Assembly: GCA_949283935.1 (NCBI GenBank)
Contig: CASDUJ010000006.1
Span: forward strand, 1 to 64,000
Source: an uncultured bacterium
Lineage (GTDB): Bacteria; Cyanobacteriota; Vampirovibrionia; Gastranaerophilales; JAILCC01
Reading direction: 5' to 3'
Length of the DNA stretch: 64,000 bases
The position numbers and the translations under genes are program-made. Within the stretch, counting starts at the first letter, position 1, and every line of letters begins with the position of its first letter. The notes beneath the pieces were generated by a model. It saw nothing but the letters and a program-made list of their open reading frames with translations, was not told the DNA's origin and did not search any database. Shown piece after piece: positions 8,164-17,949 of this stretch.

Positions 8164-9309
8164 TTAATTCCCTTGTTCATATTTTTGCGCTAACATTCTA
8201 GAAATTGTTTTGCTTAATCCTGAAAAATTTATCTTTTCTTTTTTTTCTTCTGCAAATTTTAAATAGTTATACGTATTAACTAGTATGTCTATATATATTT
8301 TTTGCGGAATTAAGCCACTTTGAAAATCATCTGTTATCTCAAATAAAAATGCATATAATTCAGGTCTATCATATAATGCAGTTATTTTTTCCATTTCAAC
8401 AGAAATTTCCTCAGTAAAATCAGCATTTTTAATTCTTATAAAATATTGGGCAAATTTGAATAATTCGGATATAATTTCATTTGCTTTTTTGTATTTTCTT
8501 TTGTAATTGTAAAATTTGTTAAATGATATATTTAAATTGCTTTCAGATACCCCTTTTTCCGTTTGCATAGAAATGTAACTAATCATAAATTGATTAAATA
8601 AATTTTCATCTAACACAAACAATTGCTCTAAGGGCTTCCAATATTTTTCCCAAAGTTCAAATTGTTCATCATCTTCAAGCCCCATAAATACATAATTTTT
8701 TATTTTTTCAAAATTATCTAATTTTACACCAGTAGAGTTTATACTATCATAAATTAATTGAGCATTATCTCTTTCAGAAAGTTGTACTTCAATTATTTCA
8801 AACTTTTTCAATGCATTAAAATATTCTTCAAGAACATAAGTATTAGATTCAATTTTGTCAAAGAAAAATCTGTACAACTTAGAATATGAAGAATTTTCCA
8901 TATAAGCAAAATCTTCGTTAATTAATATGTTTTGGTATTCATCATTAAATTGATTTAAACAACGTATTTTAGCCAATTTTTGGGGCGTGTGTCCGGTAAA
9001 AAGCAAAGCTTTTTTGTAACCTTCGGCTTGAAAATGATTACACAAAGCACATAGAAAAATACTAACAGCTATTAATCTTTGTTGCCCATCAATAAGCTTC
9101 GTATTTGAAAACATTGTTGGAGAAAGTTGATGAATTATAAAACCAAAAAAATGTGTAGATAAAGTCGGCGTATGCATTACAGATTCAATATCTTCGTACA
9201 ATTGTACAATCTGACTTTCTCCCCATATAAATTCTCTTTGCCAGATTGGAATTTCTATTATATTTTTTTCTGATAAAAAATCAAGAATACTACTTCTTTT
9301 GGTTTCCAT
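8164..9309 (-). CDS. DUF262 (GmrSD/ParB-like nuclease fold) protein
   Basis: The 381-residue protein has the DUF262 N-terminal domain: IPIWQREFIWGESQIVQLYEDI near residues 20-41, HFFGFIIHQL around 53-62, and the signature DGQQRLIAVSIF at 74-85. In type IV restriction enzymes such as GmrSD this ParB/Srx-like fold supplies NTP-binding or cleavage activity. The rest is helical (DNAQLIYDSINSTGVKLDNFEKIKNYVF is the conserved second block). No DUF1524 HNH nuclease domain is visible, so it may be a stand-alone DUF262 protein. It precedes the kinase gene in a probable two-gene unit; a defence role is possible but unproven. Confidence 0.8.
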   Translation of the reverse strand: METKRSSILDFLSEKNIIEIPIWQREFIWGESQIVQLYEDIESVMHTPTLSTHFFGFIIHQLSPTMFSNTKLIDGQQRLIAVSIFLCALCNHFQAEGYKKALLFTGHTPQKLAKIRCLNQFNDEYQNILINEDFAYMENSSYSKLYRFFFDKIESNTYVLEEYFNALKKFEIIEVQLSERDNAQLIYDSINSTGVKLDNFEKIKNYVFMGLEDDEQFELWEKYWKPLEQLFVLDENLFNQFMISYISMQTEKGVSESNLNISFNKFYNYKRKYKKANEIISELFKFAQYFIRIKNADFTEEISVEMEKITALYDRPELYAFLFEITDDFQSGLIPQKIYIDILVNTYNYLKFAEEKKEKINFSGLSKTISRMLAQKYEQGN

Positions 9310-9399
9310 AGGATTAATTATAGTTCATTTTTCGATAAAAATCTAGAAAATTAATAAAAGTATATTTGTAACTAAATTTTAACTATTGTAAAAAAAGCC

Positions 9400-9427
9400 T
9401 TAACAAATGTTTAAAAAATGATAAAAT
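9400..9427 (+). promoter_or_regulatory. Promoter of the large prepilin-like gene
   Basis: TTAACA (9400-9405), a 16-bp spacer and TAAAAT (9422-9427) lie about 45 bp before the start codon, leaving room for the strong AAAGGAG ribosome site at about 9461-9467. Confidence 0.5.
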
Positions 9428-9473
9428 CGGGAATAGAAAATACAAGAATCAAAAAAAATAAAAGGAGTCATGC

Positions 9474-12400
9474 ATGTATAAAAAATATAAATACCAAGGT
9501 TTTACCCTTTCGGAAATACTCACAGCTCTTGGAATTATCGGCATTTTAGTTGTAACAATGCTTTCTTTGAATAATTTTTCAGACAATAATTATAAAGTTG
9601 CCTCAACCAAACTATCTCAAGCAGATTTAGCTCTCAAGTCTTGGGGGAAAGCTGTTACACAATCTAACGAAACTGGTCTTGGAGTTAATTATTTAATTAA
9701 AAACCAAGAGGATTTAAACAAATCTTTGGCAGAATATTTTTATAACCAGTATGATCAAAAATCAAATAAATCTCTAACAACTCATAACGACATTACTTAT
9801 TTAAATTCTCAAGAAATCAAACTTAACAATGGAGTAACTTTAAATGCTGTTTATTCAGCTGATGGTCAAGATATTGAAAATTTTGAAAAAGAAATTTTTT
9901 GTACGGAAACTTCACCATGTGCTGTAGTTGTGGCATCAACTACAGCTAAAGTAAACGGAAAAAGCATTACCCTTTCAGAAGAATACGCTTTATTTTCTAA
10001 TGGAATCAAAAGTGTAGATTCTATGTACGAAGGATGGAACAAAATACCTGTAGAAACAATTACAATAAAAAATCCTGACGGAACAACTTCGACAGAAGAT
10101 GTGTATTGTACTGATTTAAGCATATGTTCAACAAGCAACGGCGGATGCCAAAAACATCCTGAAGCTTGTATTTCTGCTGGTTGTTCTGCCACAGAATGTC
10201 CAAATGTTTTTGTTAATGAAACAAAAACTCAAAATTGCCCAGGAAATAATCAAACTGGAGTTATTGTTATAGAACAAATTGGAACAGGACACGGTGATTA
10301 CACAAAAACAACCGATAAATGCTGCACATACCCAAGAACATACGCAGGTATTTCAGCCAATCAAGAAAAAATTTGTAAATGTCCATCTGACATAAATTTC
10401 TTAAAAGCAGGTAATGTAATATCAGATTTAGAATTAACATGTCAAAAAGCTTGTCCTATGGGAACTTATGCTACAGTAAAAGAATTAAAAGACAAAAAAT
10501 ACATGTACTGCGAATTATGTGACATAGGGCATTACTGTGCAAATACAGAAATGACTGCTCCCACTCAATGTCCGAAAGGATATTATTGTCCTAATTCAAA
10601 GGAAAACAAAATTGACAGTAATTATGCTGAAGAAAAATATTACGAAGTATACGAAAACAATGGAATAGTTATTAGGAATGAAAATAATGAACCGTCTAAA
10701 AAATCAGATAACGTTAAAAATGGCGGATTAATCAACAAGATAATTTGTCCTATAGGATATTATTGTCCTGAAGCTGGAGCAACGGACAAAACAATTTGTC
10801 CCAAAGGTCATTATTGTCCTAACGAAGGATTAAGTACTCCTGTAAAATGTCCTGCAGGAACATATTCCAATACAGAAGGGGCTACAGATATTTCAGCATG
10901 TCTTCTTTGCCCGCCAAATTATTATTGTCCAAATGCAGGAACTATAATTCCGATAGAATGTCCTGCTGGTAGTTGGGCGCAAGAAGGCTCAACATTTTGT
11001 CAAAAATGTCCCGCAGGAAGTTATTATGACAAAACAGCAGGAGAATGCAAATTGTGTCCTGCAGGAACCTACCAAGACAAAGCAGGCACCACAAATTGTA
11101 TTCCTTGTGAAGGAGGTACATATTCAAATAAAGAAGGTTCTACTTCTTGTATAATGTGTTCTGCTGGTAGTTATTCACCTGAACTAAAAGCAAATTCAAC
11201 AATAGGAGCAACAGAATGTACTCTTTGCAAAGCTGGGACATATCAAGACAAAAAAGGTCAAACAAGTTGTTCTGCTTGCGCAGAAGGTTATGCACAATCT
11301 CAAGAAGGTAAAACATCTTGTACAATGTGTTCTTTAGGTACTTTTGCAGCTGACAAAAATTCTAATGGAGTAAAACTTGGAGCTGTTATGTGTGCTAAAT
11401 GTTTAAAAGGCACATATCAGGATGAAAAAGGGAAAACCAGTTGTAAACCTTGCGACACAGGACATTATTGTCCTAATGATGGAATGACTTATCCTTTTGA
11501 ATGTCTCCCAAGAACTTATCAAGACAAAATAGGTCAACTTATTTGTGAACCTTGTTTAAAAGGACATTATTGCCCCAACAAAGGAATGACCTATCCTTTT
11601 GAATGTCAAGAAACAACATATCAAGATGAAACAGCACAATTAATTTGCAAAGATTGTCCTGCAGGTTACGCTTGTCCCAACAAAGCCATGGAAAATCCTA
11701 ACGCTTGCCAAGCAGGCGCATACCAAAATAAAACCAAACAAATATCATGTAATAGTTGTGAATGCGGAACATATCAAGACAAAACGGCTCAAACTTCTTG
11801 TTTAAAAACTGTTGCAGGAAGTTATCCTGCGGACAATTCAAATAAATACACAAATTTAGGAGCAATCAAACAAATTTTGTGCCAACCTGGAAATTATTGT
11901 ACAGGAGGATGCAATGCTCCAATTCAATGTGATGCGGGAACATATCAAAACGAAGCAGGAAAAACTTCTTGCAAAAATTGTCCCTCAGGTACAGCCCAAG
12001 ATCAGAAAGGCAGTACATATTGTTATGATTGCTGGGCTGGAACATATAGTGCAAAATTTGATACAACTCCTGTAAATGAAGCTGCACAAGTATGCAGTGC
12101 TTGTTGGGCAGGGTATTATTGTCCTAATTCAAAACAAACTGAACCTATAGCTTGTAATGCAGGGTACTGGCAAAATTTAACAGGTCAAACTTCTTGTAAA
12201 GCGTGCTCAAAAGGTAATTATTGTCCGAGCAAAGCTATGACAACACAATATCCTTGCGCTCCAGGGCAATATCAAAATGCAACAGCTCAAACAAGTTGTA
12301 AAGGAGTTCCGTGCGGAAATTACCAACCATATTTTGGGCAAGCAAGTTATTATAGTTGCCCTGATGGAACATACAACCCAAATACTAATAGCATAGATAT

Positions 12401-14237
12401 TTCTGCTTGTATCGCAATTCAAGAAAACGAATACAATAAACCATCTGAAGACAAATGTAGTTTTGGATTTATTTGTCCTAACTACGAAAAATTATACGTA
12501 GTAAGGTACAAAGGAATTCAAGCTGAAATTACTAACGGAAAAGGTAATTATTCAACTTTATACCAACAAATGATGGGTAATTCCCTTGATACGGGAGGGA
12601 ATCACAAACTAATAAGTTCTATAGGCAAAATATCACACAATGGAGACTGGAGCAGAAACACATCTACAGGAATGAAAGCTGTAGCTCTAGCTCTCGACAA
12701 TACAGATCGTAACAAGAACTTCACAAAATATTATGGTTATGTTGTTGGTGTAAAATACAATTCAAATCCTGCATTAATGAAACCTGTTTTAAACAACAAA
12801 GGAAAAGAAACTACAAAATACAGATACATATGTGCCAATGGTTCAATAAAAGGAGCCACAACATATGCAATAGCATCAACTAAATGCACCGGAAAAAATG
12901 AAGGTGGACTAATTGAGCCGACCTCAGAACTTTTAAGAACAATTTCATTAAAACCAAATGAAAATTACATAATAGTAAAAGGCGGCATATTATATCTTGG
13001 AAATTTAGTTTCAGAAGCCAAAGTAATAGGATCTTTTACCCCAAGAACTTGGTATTTTAAATTTGCTCAAAATGATGCAATTCAAGAAGATGCAAATTAT
13101 GACAGTACAACACAAATAACAAATCTTGGAGTATTTGATGTTGATTCAAACATTCATACTATAAGTTGTAAATACACTCAACCTCAATACAATAGTGATG
13201 GAAGTTATAAAACAGACAGCAAAGGTAATATTAAATATACAACCAAATCCTCCAAAGATATAGCGACATGCCAAAGTAATTTTGCAACATTAACAAACAC
13301 AGAAATAAAATGCAAATCTCAAAATGCAATAACAAAAATTGCTGGTTACGAAAATTATTATTCAGAAGGTTTTACTTATGATAATAAATTTGCTACCTGC
13401 AGAACTGCCGATCAAAAATCTGCTTTAATAAAAGCAAGTGACTACACAGACAGTAATTCTAGCAATAGTTGTGAAGATTTATGTGCAAAAGATGGTTTGG
13501 CAAATGATATAACTTGCATAAATAGTTGCAATAATATCCATATAAGTTCAAATTTATTTGAAAATTGCCAAGCAATGGGACAATATTCACAAAAAAGTGA
13601 ATTTTGCAGTGGTGGAGAAATTTCTTTATCTAATGGAAAATGCAACATCAGCGTAGCAGAAACTTACAGAAGATATACATCCCCTTTAATTTTAGATTTA
13701 AAAGGTAATGGTTTAAAATTTACCAACGTAGAAGATGGTATATTATTTGACCTTAATGCTGATGGAATAATCGAACAAACAGCTTGGACTCCCAAACAAA
13801 CAGAATTTGATGATGCATTTTTGGTATTAGATAAAAACAAAAACGGGCAAATAGATAACGGTAAAGAACTTTTTGGAGATCAAAATGGAGCTAAAAATGG
13901 CTTTATGGAACTAGCTAAATATGATTTAAACAAAGATAATGTGATAAACAAAAATGACCCAATTTATAACGAATTACTTTTGTGGGTAGATTTTAATTCA
14001 AATGGCAAAATAGAAAAAGGAGAAACAAAAACTTTGCCAGAAGCAAATGTTAGCGAAATTTCAATTAAATACGAAACTCAATACGATGAAAATGGTAATA
14101 TTAAAACAGACAAACATGGTAATATTACAGGATTGGTAGGACAATTCAAACAATTAGTTGAACAAGTAATAGATGGAGTTAAATCTTTTATTGAAAAAAT
14201 AGGAACTATGATAGATGTATTTTTTGCAACAAAATAA
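9474..14237 (+). CDS. Giant prepilin-like protein with Cys-rich repeats and C-terminal EF-hands
   Basis: The 1587-residue protein begins with a class III (type IV prepilin) signal, KYKYQG|FTLSEILTAL, with cleavage before Phe and Glu at +5. It is followed by one hydrophobic helix and a pseudopilin-like head to about residue 200. Residues about 210-985 hold some twenty or more imperfect GCC2/GCC3-like (ephrin-receptor/TNFR-type) cysteine modules of the form CPAGTYQDKAGTTNCIPC or GHYCPNDGMTYPFEC. A C-terminal region (about 1400-1535) has EF-hand calcium loops (DLNADGIIEQ, DKNKNGQIDNGKE, DLNKDNVINKND, DFNSNGKIEKGE). It is likely exported by a type II/IV pilus machine and displayed on the surface; a PilT homologue is at 51.6 kb. 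The substrate or ligand is unknown. Confidence 0.85.
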   Translation: MYKKYKYQGFTLSEILTALGIIGILVVTMLSLNNFSDNNYKVASTKLSQADLALKSWGKAVTQSNETGLGVNYLIKNQEDLNKSLAEYFYNQYDQKSNKSLTTHNDITYLNSQEIKLNNGVTLNAVYSADGQDIENFEKEIFCTETSPCAVVVASTTAKVNGKSITLSEEYALFSNGIKSVDSMYEGWNKIPVETITIKNPDGTTSTEDVYCTDLSICSTSNGGCQKHPEACISAGCSATECPNVFVNETKTQNCPGNNQTGVIVIEQIGTGHGDYTKTTDKCCTYPRTYAGISANQEKICKCPSDINFLKAGNVISDLELTCQKACPMGTYATVKELKDKKYMYCELCDIGHYCANTEMTAPTQCPKGYYCPNSKENKIDSNYAEEKYYEVYENNGIVIRNENNEPSKKSDNVKNGGLINKIICPIGYYCPEAGATDKTICPKGHYCPNEGLSTPVKCPAGTYSNTEGATDISACLLCPPNYYCPNAGTIIPIECPAGSWAQEGSTFCQKCPAGSYYDKTAGECKLCPAGTYQDKAGTTNCIPCEGGTYSNKEGSTSCIMCSAGSYSPELKANSTIGATECTLCKAGTYQDKKGQTSCSACAEGYAQSQEGKTSCTMCSLGTFAADKNSNGVKLGAVMCAKCLKGTYQDEKGKTSCKPCDTGHYCPNDGMTYPFECLPRTYQDKIGQLICEPCLKGHYCPNKGMTYPFECQETTYQDETAQLICKDCPAGYACPNKAMENPNACQAGAYQNKTKQISCNSCECGTYQDKTAQTSCLKTVAGSYPADNSNKYTNLGAIKQILCQPGNYCTGGCNAPIQCDAGTYQNEAGKTSCKNCPSGTAQDQKGSTYCYDCWAGTYSAKFDTTPVNEAAQVCSACWAGYYCPNSKQTEPIACNAGYWQNLTGQTSCKACSKGNYCPSKAMTTQYPCAPGQYQNATAQTSCKGVPCGNYQPYFGQASYYSCPDGTYNPNTNSIDISACIAIQENEYNKPSEDKCSFGFICPNYEKLYVVRYKGIQAEITNGKGNYSTLYQQMMGNSLDTGGNHKLISSIGKISHNGDWSRNTSTGMKAVALALDNTDRNKNFTKYYGYVVGVKYNSNPALMKPVLNNKGKETTKYRYICANGSIKGATTYAIASTKCTGKNEGGLIEPTSELLRTISLKPNENYIIVKGGILYLGNLVSEAKVIGSFTPRTWYFKFAQNDAIQEDANYDSTTQITNLGVFDVDSNIHTISCKYTQPQYNSDGSYKTDSKGNIKYTTKSSKDIATCQSNFATLTNTEIKCKSQNAITKIAGYENYYSEGFTYDNKFATCRTADQKSALIKASDYTDSNSSNSCEDLCAKDGLANDITCINSCNNIHISSNLFENCQAMGQYSQKSEFCSGGEISLSNGKCNISVAETYRRYTSPLILDLKGNGLKFTNVEDGILFDLNADGIIEQTAWTPKQTEFDDAFLVLDKNKNGQIDNGKELFGDQNGAKNGFMELAKYDLNKDNVINKNDPIYNELLLWVDFNSNGKIEKGETKTLPEANVSEISIKYETQYDENGNIKTDKHGNITGLVGQFKQLVEQVIDGVKSFIEKIGTMIDVFFATK

Positions 14238-14259
14238 TTGGTTTAATAAGAAAATACAA

Positions 14260-15156
14260 CTATAGCAAAAGACCTAAACCTATAACAAGTAAATTCATTA
14301 AAATTCCAGCCCATTGAGCACCTTTAGGCATTTGCAAATATCCATTTGTTTTGTTGTTCATAATAACAGAAGCCAGTCTATTTATTCTATATTCTTCGCT
14401 TTGCCCCATTGAAATACTACCGAAATAAAAGTTTTCCAATCTCTCAAGTCTTTTGGAAAGTAATTCATTATCATAAGATTTATTAAAAGTTTCTATTTCA
14501 AGTTCACGCATTACTGCAGAAGTATCAAAAGAATTTTGAAAATTATTGTTAGCCGAAGATACTTTATAATCAGAAGGTACCTTTAAACCAAAATCTTCAA
14601 ATCCTATATTTTGAGGAGCAAAACGACTATAATGTTTTTTAGGTAGTACAGACTTCAAATTTTCAACTCTTTGTTGTAAACTTTCATTAGTTTTCACATT
14701 TCCATATAGCTCTTTTTCAAGTCTAGCAAGTCTTTTGTATATATCTTCACCTTGAAAATTTGTTTTGTAAATACTTTGTTCTATCTGACTTACTATAGGA
14801 TAATTATTGTAGTCAGCTTTTTCTTCTATTTCCGGATAATTTTGCGTGTACCATTTATCATTTTGTAAATTTAAAGTATTAGCATCTTTGGCAATACTAA
14901 TTTTACCTGTTTCAAATTCACTTTTGGGATAAATTTTATCAATTTTAGACAATCTTTCTTCTGGAGTTCCACTATAATTGTTATCGTAAATTTGTTTTTC
15001 TATACGATCAATTCTATTACTCAAAGATTGATTTAAATAAGTTACCCCGAACAATTTTTGTTCAAGAGCAGCAACATATTCATTTGTAGTCATAGCATTT
15101 GCCAAATTAGATACACAAAATGTACAAAATACTATAATAAAGAATATTTTTTGCAT
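14260..15156 (-). CDS. Secreted repeat protein with C-terminal membrane anchor, unknown function
   Basis: Not recognised. From the ATG at 15156 the product is 298 residues with a clear signal peptide (MQKIFFIIVFCTFCVSNLANA). An upstream ATG at 15192 would add 12 residues ahead of it and is less likely. At least three copies of a repeat of about 45 residues follow, each with a RLxRLExxxFG-like core: NRIDRIEKQIYDN, KRLARLEKELYGN, KRLERLENFYFGS. A second RxxxL element follows each core. The C-terminus (GILMNLLVIGLGLLL) is a hydrophobic helix that could anchor it. It converges with the prepilin-like gene. A scaffold or envelope role is plausible but not shown. Confidence 0.7.
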   Translation of the reverse strand: MQKIFFIIVFCTFCVSNLANAMTTNEYVAALEQKLFGVTYLNQSLSNRIDRIEKQIYDNNYSGTPEERLSKIDKIYPKSEFETGKISIAKDANTLNLQNDKWYTQNYPEIEEKADYNNYPIVSQIEQSIYKTNFQGEDIYKRLARLEKELYGNVKTNESLQQRVENLKSVLPKKHYSRFAPQNIGFEDFGLKVPSDYKVSSANNNFQNSFDTSAVMRELEIETFNKSYDNELLSKRLERLENFYFGSISMGQSEEYRINRLASVIMNNKTNGYLQMPKGAQWAGILMNLLVIGLGLLL

Positions 15157-15317
15157 TTTCCACCACACTTTTCGCTTATAATTATTTAGCATATAAAAAA
15201 TTTTTTCATTATCCTGTCAGATATAAATTTTGGAAAAAATATATTTTAGGATTTACATAAATTTTAAATATATAGCTTTCGTGGTACAATTGTTTTAAGC
15301 AGAAGAATGAGGTAGTT

Positions 15318-16631
15318 ATGACAAAACAAAATTACATATATATAGTTGATGTAACTAACAGAGATGGTGTGCAAACATCAAGACTTGGCTTGGCAAAATT
15401 ACAAAAAACCATTATAAATCTTATGCTTGATGATATGGGAATCGCAATTTCAGAATTTGGTTTTCCTATAACAAAACACGAAAGAAATTATTTAAACGGA
15501 AATTTAGAATTAGTAGATATGGGAGCAATAACTAAAACCAAATTAAGTGGATGGATGCGAGGTGTAAAATCTGATGTAATTGAATCATTTACAGAAATTC
15601 CCAGATTAAAATATGCTAATTTATCTGTTTCGACATCTGCTCAAATGATACAAGGCAAATATAGTGGAAAAAAAACATTCAATGACATAATTAAATCTAC
15701 TAACGATGCAGTTGAAACAGCTAAAACATATGGAGCTATAGAACTTGGAGTAAATGCAGAAGATGCATCAAGAACGGATATAGATGATTTAATTAGGTTT
15801 GCTTTAGAAGCTAAAAAGCATGGAGCTAATCGTTTTAGATATTGCGATACTTTAGGTTACGACAACCCTCATAGTGCATATAGTAGAATTTTTCAAATAG
15901 CAAAAGAAGTTCAAATGCCCATAGAACTTCATTTTCATAATGATTTAGGAATGGCGGTAGGAAATTCTGTAATGGGAGCAAAAGCTGCAATAGATGCGGG
16001 AGTAGATGCCTACATAAATACAGCAATCAATGGAATGGGAGAAAGAGCAGGGAATGCAGATTTAGTTTCTTGCATCCTTGCAATATTAAAATCAAGCGAA
16101 TTAGCAGGTACATACAAATTAGATCCAAATATAGACCTAAGTAAAGCTTGGAAATTAGCAAAATACACAGCTTATGCTTTTGATATTTCTATTCCAGTAA
16201 ATCAACCTGCCGTTGGAGACAATGCTTTTGCACATGAATCAGGTATCCACGCAGATGGAGCATTAAAAGATCGTAGAAATTACGAATTATATGATTACGA
16301 AGAACTTGGCAGAGGAGAACCTGAAGTAATTGAAACGGGCAGAATGATTACAACAGGCGAATATGGTGGAATCAAGGGATTTAGAAATGTATACGAAAAT
16401 CTTGAATTAGAATTTCACGATGAAGATGAAGCCAGAAATATTCTTGAACTTGTACGTTGTGCAAATGTTCATACTCAAAAACCTTTAACTGACAGTGAAT
16501 TACGATTTATATATCATTATCCAAGTGTAGCAGCAAAAATTATGACGACAACACCTTATTATATGCCAACAGGAGAATTGAAAAAACGTATAAACGAAAG
16601 ACCTGTAGTAAAATCAGAAGCAATTGTATAA
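15318..16631 (+). CDS. (Re)-citrate synthase / homocitrate synthase family enzyme
   Basis: A DRE-TIM metallolyase of 437 residues that condenses acetyl-CoA with a 2-oxoacid. Landmarks are DVTNRDGVQTSRLG (catalytic RDG, here TNRDGVQ rather than TLRDGEQ), NAEDASRTD around residue 154, the metal-binding HFHND near 212, NGMGERAGNADL near 245, and the flexible loop VGDNAFAHESGIHADGAL. These blocks are typical of homocitrate synthase NifV and of anaerobic (Re)-citrate synthase; the C-terminal LeuA regulatory domain is missing. The aconitase-family gene follows after 14 bp, so the pair could make citrate and isocitrate for glutamate. Homocitrate or isopropylmalate chemistry is not excluded. Confidence 0.8.
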   Translation: MTKQNYIYIVDVTNRDGVQTSRLGLAKLQKTIINLMLDDMGIAISEFGFPITKHERNYLNGNLELVDMGAITKTKLSGWMRGVKSDVIESFTEIPRLKYANLSVSTSAQMIQGKYSGKKTFNDIIKSTNDAVETAKTYGAIELGVNAEDASRTDIDDLIRFALEAKKHGANRFRYCDTLGYDNPHSAYSRIFQIAKEVQMPIELHFHNDLGMAVGNSVMGAKAAIDAGVDAYINTAINGMGERAGNADLVSCILAILKSSELAGTYKLDPNIDLSKAWKLAKYTAYAFDISIPVNQPAVGDNAFAHESGIHADGALKDRRNYELYDYEELGRGEPEVIETGRMITTGEYGGIKGFRNVYENLELEFHDEDEARNILELVRCANVHTQKPLTDSELRFIYHYPSVAAKIMTTTPYYMPTGELKKRINERPVVKSEAIV

Positions 16632-16645
16632 AAAGGAAATATAAA

Positions 16646-17947
16646 ATGGGACAAACTATAGCTGAAAAAATATTAAGTGCACATGCCGGAAAAGAAGTAA
16701 AAGCAGGTGAGTTAATTATAGCAAATGTTGACGTAACAATGGTACAAGATGGAACAGGACCTTTAACTGTTCAAGAATTTAAGAAATTAGGCAAAAACAA
16801 ATTAGCTAACCCTAAAAGAACAATACTTTTTATTGACCATGCAGCACCAAGCCCAAGAAAAGAACTTTCTAATTCACACAAAGTATTAAGAGAATTTGCC
16901 AAAGAATATGGAGCAATTCTTTCTGATGTTGGAGAAGGTGTCTGTCATCAAAGATTAATTGAAGAATATGTATTTCCTGGAGACATACTTGTAGGAGCAG
17001 ATTCGCACACATGTACTTCTGGAGCTTTAGGAGCTTTTGCAACAGGCATGGGCTCAACTGACATAGCAATAGCAATGGCATTAGGCAAAACTTGGATGAA
17101 AGTTCCTTCTACATTTAAAATTGTTGTAGAAGGTGAATTTCAATTAGGAGTGTGTGCCAAAGATTTAATTTTACATTTAATAGGCTTAATAGGAGCAGAC
17201 GGAGCAACTTATAAAGCATTAGAATTTCACGGTTCAACTATCAAAAAGATGTCTATGTCAGAAAGATTTACTTTAGCAAATATGGCAGTTGAAGCAGGAG
17301 CTAAAGCAGGATTATTTGAAACTGACGAAACTACTTTTGAATATTTAGAATCTAAAGGAAATAAAAATAAATTTAAGGAAATTAAAGCTGATAAAGATGC
17401 AATTTACGAAAAGGTTATAAATATTGACGCAACAAGAATAGAACCTACAATATCTTGTCCTCATACTGTTGATAATACAAAAATTGTTTCTGAATTAAAA
17501 GATGTGAAAATTAACCAAGTATTAATAGGAACTTGCACAAATGGAAGAATAGAAGATTTTAGAATTGCTGCTAAGATTTTAAATGGCAACAAAGTTAATC
17601 CTGATGTAAGACTTTTAATTACTCCTTCTTCCAGAGATGTTATGATGAAACTTATAGAAGAAAATTTATTGGATATTTTTGTAAAAGCTGGAGCAGCAAT
17701 AGTTACAGCTGGGTGTGGGGCTTGTGTAGGAGTTCATGCAGGAATTTTAGGAGATGAAGAAATTTGTCTTTCAACACAAAACAGAAATTTTCAAGGCAGA
17801 ATGGGCAATACTTTAGGGAATATATATTTATGTTCTCCAGCAGTAGCTGCATATAGTGCAATTACAGGATACATATCAGATCCTAGAGAAATTTTATATG
17901 GAGAAGAAAATTTACGAATTTATCCGCACGAAAATTACATTAAATAA
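16646..17947 (+). CDS. Aconitase/LeuC-family hydro-lyase, large subunit
   Basis: The 433-residue protein is an iron-sulfur hydro-lyase of the LeuC/HacA type (isopropylmalate, homoaconitate or aconitate isomerisation). It shows HAAPSPRKELSN, GVCHQRLIEE, VGADSHTCTSGALGAFATGMGS, and the [4Fe-4S] ligands in GTCTNGR and CGACVG, plus the substrate-binding NRNFQGRMG. This form needs a separate small (swivel) subunit; none is encoded next to it or recognised in the window. It follows the (Re)-citrate/homocitrate synthase gene by 14 bp with its own AAAGGAA site, which suggests the two act in sequence. Confidence 0.85.
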   Translation: MGQTIAEKILSAHAGKEVKAGELIIANVDVTMVQDGTGPLTVQEFKKLGKNKLANPKRTILFIDHAAPSPRKELSNSHKVLREFAKEYGAILSDVGEGVCHQRLIEEYVFPGDILVGADSHTCTSGALGAFATGMGSTDIAIAMALGKTWMKVPSTFKIVVEGEFQLGVCAKDLILHLIGLIGADGATYKALEFHGSTIKKMSMSERFTLANMAVEAGAKAGLFETDETTFEYLESKGNKNKFKEIKADKDAIYEKVINIDATRIEPTISCPHTVDNTKIVSELKDVKINQVLIGTCTNGRIEDFRIAAKILNGNKVNPDVRLLITPSSRDVMMKLIEENLLDIFVKAGAAIVTAGCGACVGVHAGILGDEEICLSTQNRNFQGRMGNTLGNIYLCSPAVAAYSAITGYISDPREILYGEENLRIYPHENYIK

Positions 17948-17949
17948 AA

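Noticed and set aside
10942-12422. Several minus-strand open frames inside the Cys-rich prepilin gene, some resembling one another
   Set aside because: They are antisense shadows of the repeated Cys modules; their mutual likeness comes from the repeats on the other strand.
10500-12430. CRISPR-like or microsatellite repeats suggested by regular spacing of TGTCC/GGAACATAT words
   Set aside because: The repetition follows codons of the Cys-rich protein modules; spacing and sequence vary and the frame is kept.
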